Below, in pieces: positions 6,239 to 7,349 of a stretch of 7,349 nt of DNA (its first letter is position 1; the number at the start of each line of letters is the position of its first letter). A model generated the notes under the pieces. The model worked only from the letters and a program-made list of their open reading frames with translations. It was not told the origin of the DNA and made no database searches. The DNA lies in assembly GCA_013696065.1 (NCBI GenBank), contig JACCZJ010000388.1, positions 1-7,349 on the forward strand. The letters run 5' to 3'. The DNA is from Nocardioidaceae bacterium. Its GTDB lineage: Bacteria; Actinomycetota; Actinomycetes; Propionibacteriales; Nocardioidaceae. The position numbers were made by a program, and so were the translations under genes.

Positions 6239-7349
6239 ATGTCTGACCGTTTTCAGCCAGCGACCTATCCCGTCCCGGCGAGCGACGCGCTGGTGTCGTT
6301 CATGCGAGAGGGCTGGTCAGACGACGAAGACGCCGTCGAAGCGTTGGCGGTGGCTCCGTGGGCCAGAGCCCGACGCGACCGGCTCGCCCAGCGCTTCGCC
6401 GGCGAGCGGATCGTCATACCAGCTGGACCGCTGAAGACACGTGCCAACGACACCGACTATCGATTTCGCGCTGACACCGCGCACGTCTACCTCACCGGCA
6501 ATCAGTCGTCAGACGCCGTTCTCGTCCTCGACGATGGCGAAGCCACTCTCTTTTTCCGGCCGAGGCACAGCAAGACCGACGACGCCTTCTGGCGCGATGG
6601 CCGCTACGGCGAGGCGTGGGCAGGACGGCGTCGCTCGCTGCGCGAGGCCGAGGAGATGTTTGACTTGAGGTGCCGACACCTCTACGAGTTGCCTGAGCAT
6701 CTCCGGTCCGATGTCGCCACTCGGGTGCACCGCGGTGTCGACGCCGACGTCGACGCCTTGGTGGGCGCTCACTCCGACCCCCAGGCGGACGCGGAGCTCG
6801 CGACCCACTTGTCGGAGATGCGCCTCGTCAAGGACGCATGGGAGGTCGAACAGATGCAGGATGCGGTCGACGCGACCGTGTTGGGTTTCGAGGACTCAGC
6901 GCGGGAGTGGCCCGACGTCTTGGCGCACGGGGAGAGGTGGATCGAGGGCACCTTCTGGCGTCGGGCACGTGCAGCTGGCAACGATGTCGGCTACGACTGC
7001 ATAGTCGCGGGGGGCGCTCACGCAACCACTTTGCACTGGATCGAGAACGACGGCCCGGTCACGCCCGGGGACCTCCTGCTGCTCGACATGGGAGTCGAAA
7101 ACCGCTCGCTCTACACCGCCGACGTGACAAGGACCGTGCCTGTCTCCGGGGAGTTCACCGGCGACCAGCGCCACCTTTACGACCTGGTGTTCGCAGCGCA
7201 AGAGGCGGGTATGGCGGCAGTGAAGCCGGGTGCCTCCTACCGCGACTTCCATCACGCCGCGATGACTGTGCTGGCGCACGGCTTGGCCGACATGGGCATC
7301 TTGCCCACGACGGCCGAGGAGGCTCTGGAGAAGGAAAGCGGGATCTACC
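6239..7349 (+). CDS. pepP: Xaa-Pro aminopeptidase (aminopeptidase P, M24 family), 3' end missing
   Basis: Removes the N-terminal residue from peptides with proline in second position; a dinuclear-metal cytoplasmic enzyme. The reading frame is open from the ATG to the window edge (370 codons), with no stop. Residues about 35-180 form the aminopeptidase P N-domain (TDYRFRADTAHVYLTG, FFRPRHSKTD, FWRDGRYGE). The M24 catalytic domain follows: a substrate-binding His in TTLHWIEN (H266), and the first two metal-binding aspartates in LLLLDMG (D283) and TADVTRT (D295). The remaining His and two Glu ligands would lie beyond the edge. The N-terminus (SDALVSFMREGW) looks like the form found in Actinobacteria. 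The Shine-Dalgarno sequence GAGGGAG (6227-6233), 5 nt before the ATG, fixes the start. Confidence 0.94.
   Translation, partial: MSDRFQPATYPVPASDALVSFMREGWSDDEDAVEALAVAPWARARRDRLAQRFAGERIVIPAGPLKTRANDTDYRFRADTAHVYLTGNQSSDAVLVLDDGEATLFFRPRHSKTDDAFWRDGRYGEAWAGRRRSLREAEEMFDLRCRHLYELPEHLRSDVATRVHRGVDADVDALVGAHSDPQADAELATHLSEMRLVKDAWEVEQMQDAVDATVLGFEDSAREWPDVLAHGERWIEGTFWRRARAAGNDVGYDCIVAGGAHATTLHWIENDGPVTPGDLLLLDMGVENRSLYTADVTRTVPVSGEFTGDQRHLYDLVFAAQEAGMAAVKPGASYRDFHHAAMTVLAHGLADMGILPTTAEEALEKESGIY

Noticed and set aside
6165..6434. Plus-strand frame starting with ATG at 6165, ahead of the aminopeptidase
   Set aside because: It runs out of frame into the aminopeptidase, whose own ATG at 6239 has a good Shine-Dalgarno sequence and a family match; no such support exists here.

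Overview
This is a window of high-GC DNA. Actinobacterial traits include GTG/ATG starts, a soluble diiron acyl-ACP desaturase, and an aminopeptidase P starting in the style typical of Actinomycetota. The likely source is the chromosome of an actinobacterium, perhaps order Micrococcales; genus and species cannot be read from the sequence. I see no transposase, integrase, phage gene, rRNA, tRNA or CRISPR array.

Layout from left to right. (1) A secreted glycerophosphodiester phosphodiesterase on the + strand ends at 1296, closed by a 16-bp hairpin. (2) A 370-nt intergenic region (1297-1666) follows. Its first half has normal GC and folds into several small hairpins. Its second half (about 1490-1660) is strikingly AT-rich, carries a good sigma-70-type promoter and contains nested inverted repeats. 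(3) It leads into a tiny gene (1667-1855) for a 62-residue secreted peptide with three copies of the pentapeptide TSNWD, separated by a perfectly spaced 12-residue repeat. The gene has its own Shine-Dalgarno sequence and a textbook intrinsic terminator. I do not recognise a family; this is the most interesting object in the window. (4) A 926-residue membrane-bound PAS-GGDEF-EAL protein (1955-4735, +) for cyclic-di-GMP turnover follows. (5) A soluble acyl-ACP desaturase (4767-5717, -) converges on it; a hairpin between the two genes includes the desaturase stop codon, and a 12-bp palindrome lies between the -35 and -10 of its predicted promoter. (6) A small three-helix membrane protein (5836-6099, -) lies upstream. 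(7) A divergent Xaa-Pro aminopeptidase (6239 to beyond the end, +) is cut by the window edge.

The genes do not form one obvious operon: each of the first three transcription units has its own terminator or promoter. Common themes are the cell envelope (lipid headgroup hydrolysis, fatty-acid desaturation, secreted peptide) and signalling (cyclic-di-GMP). A functional link between the repeat peptide and the neighbouring sensor protein is only a guess from proximity.
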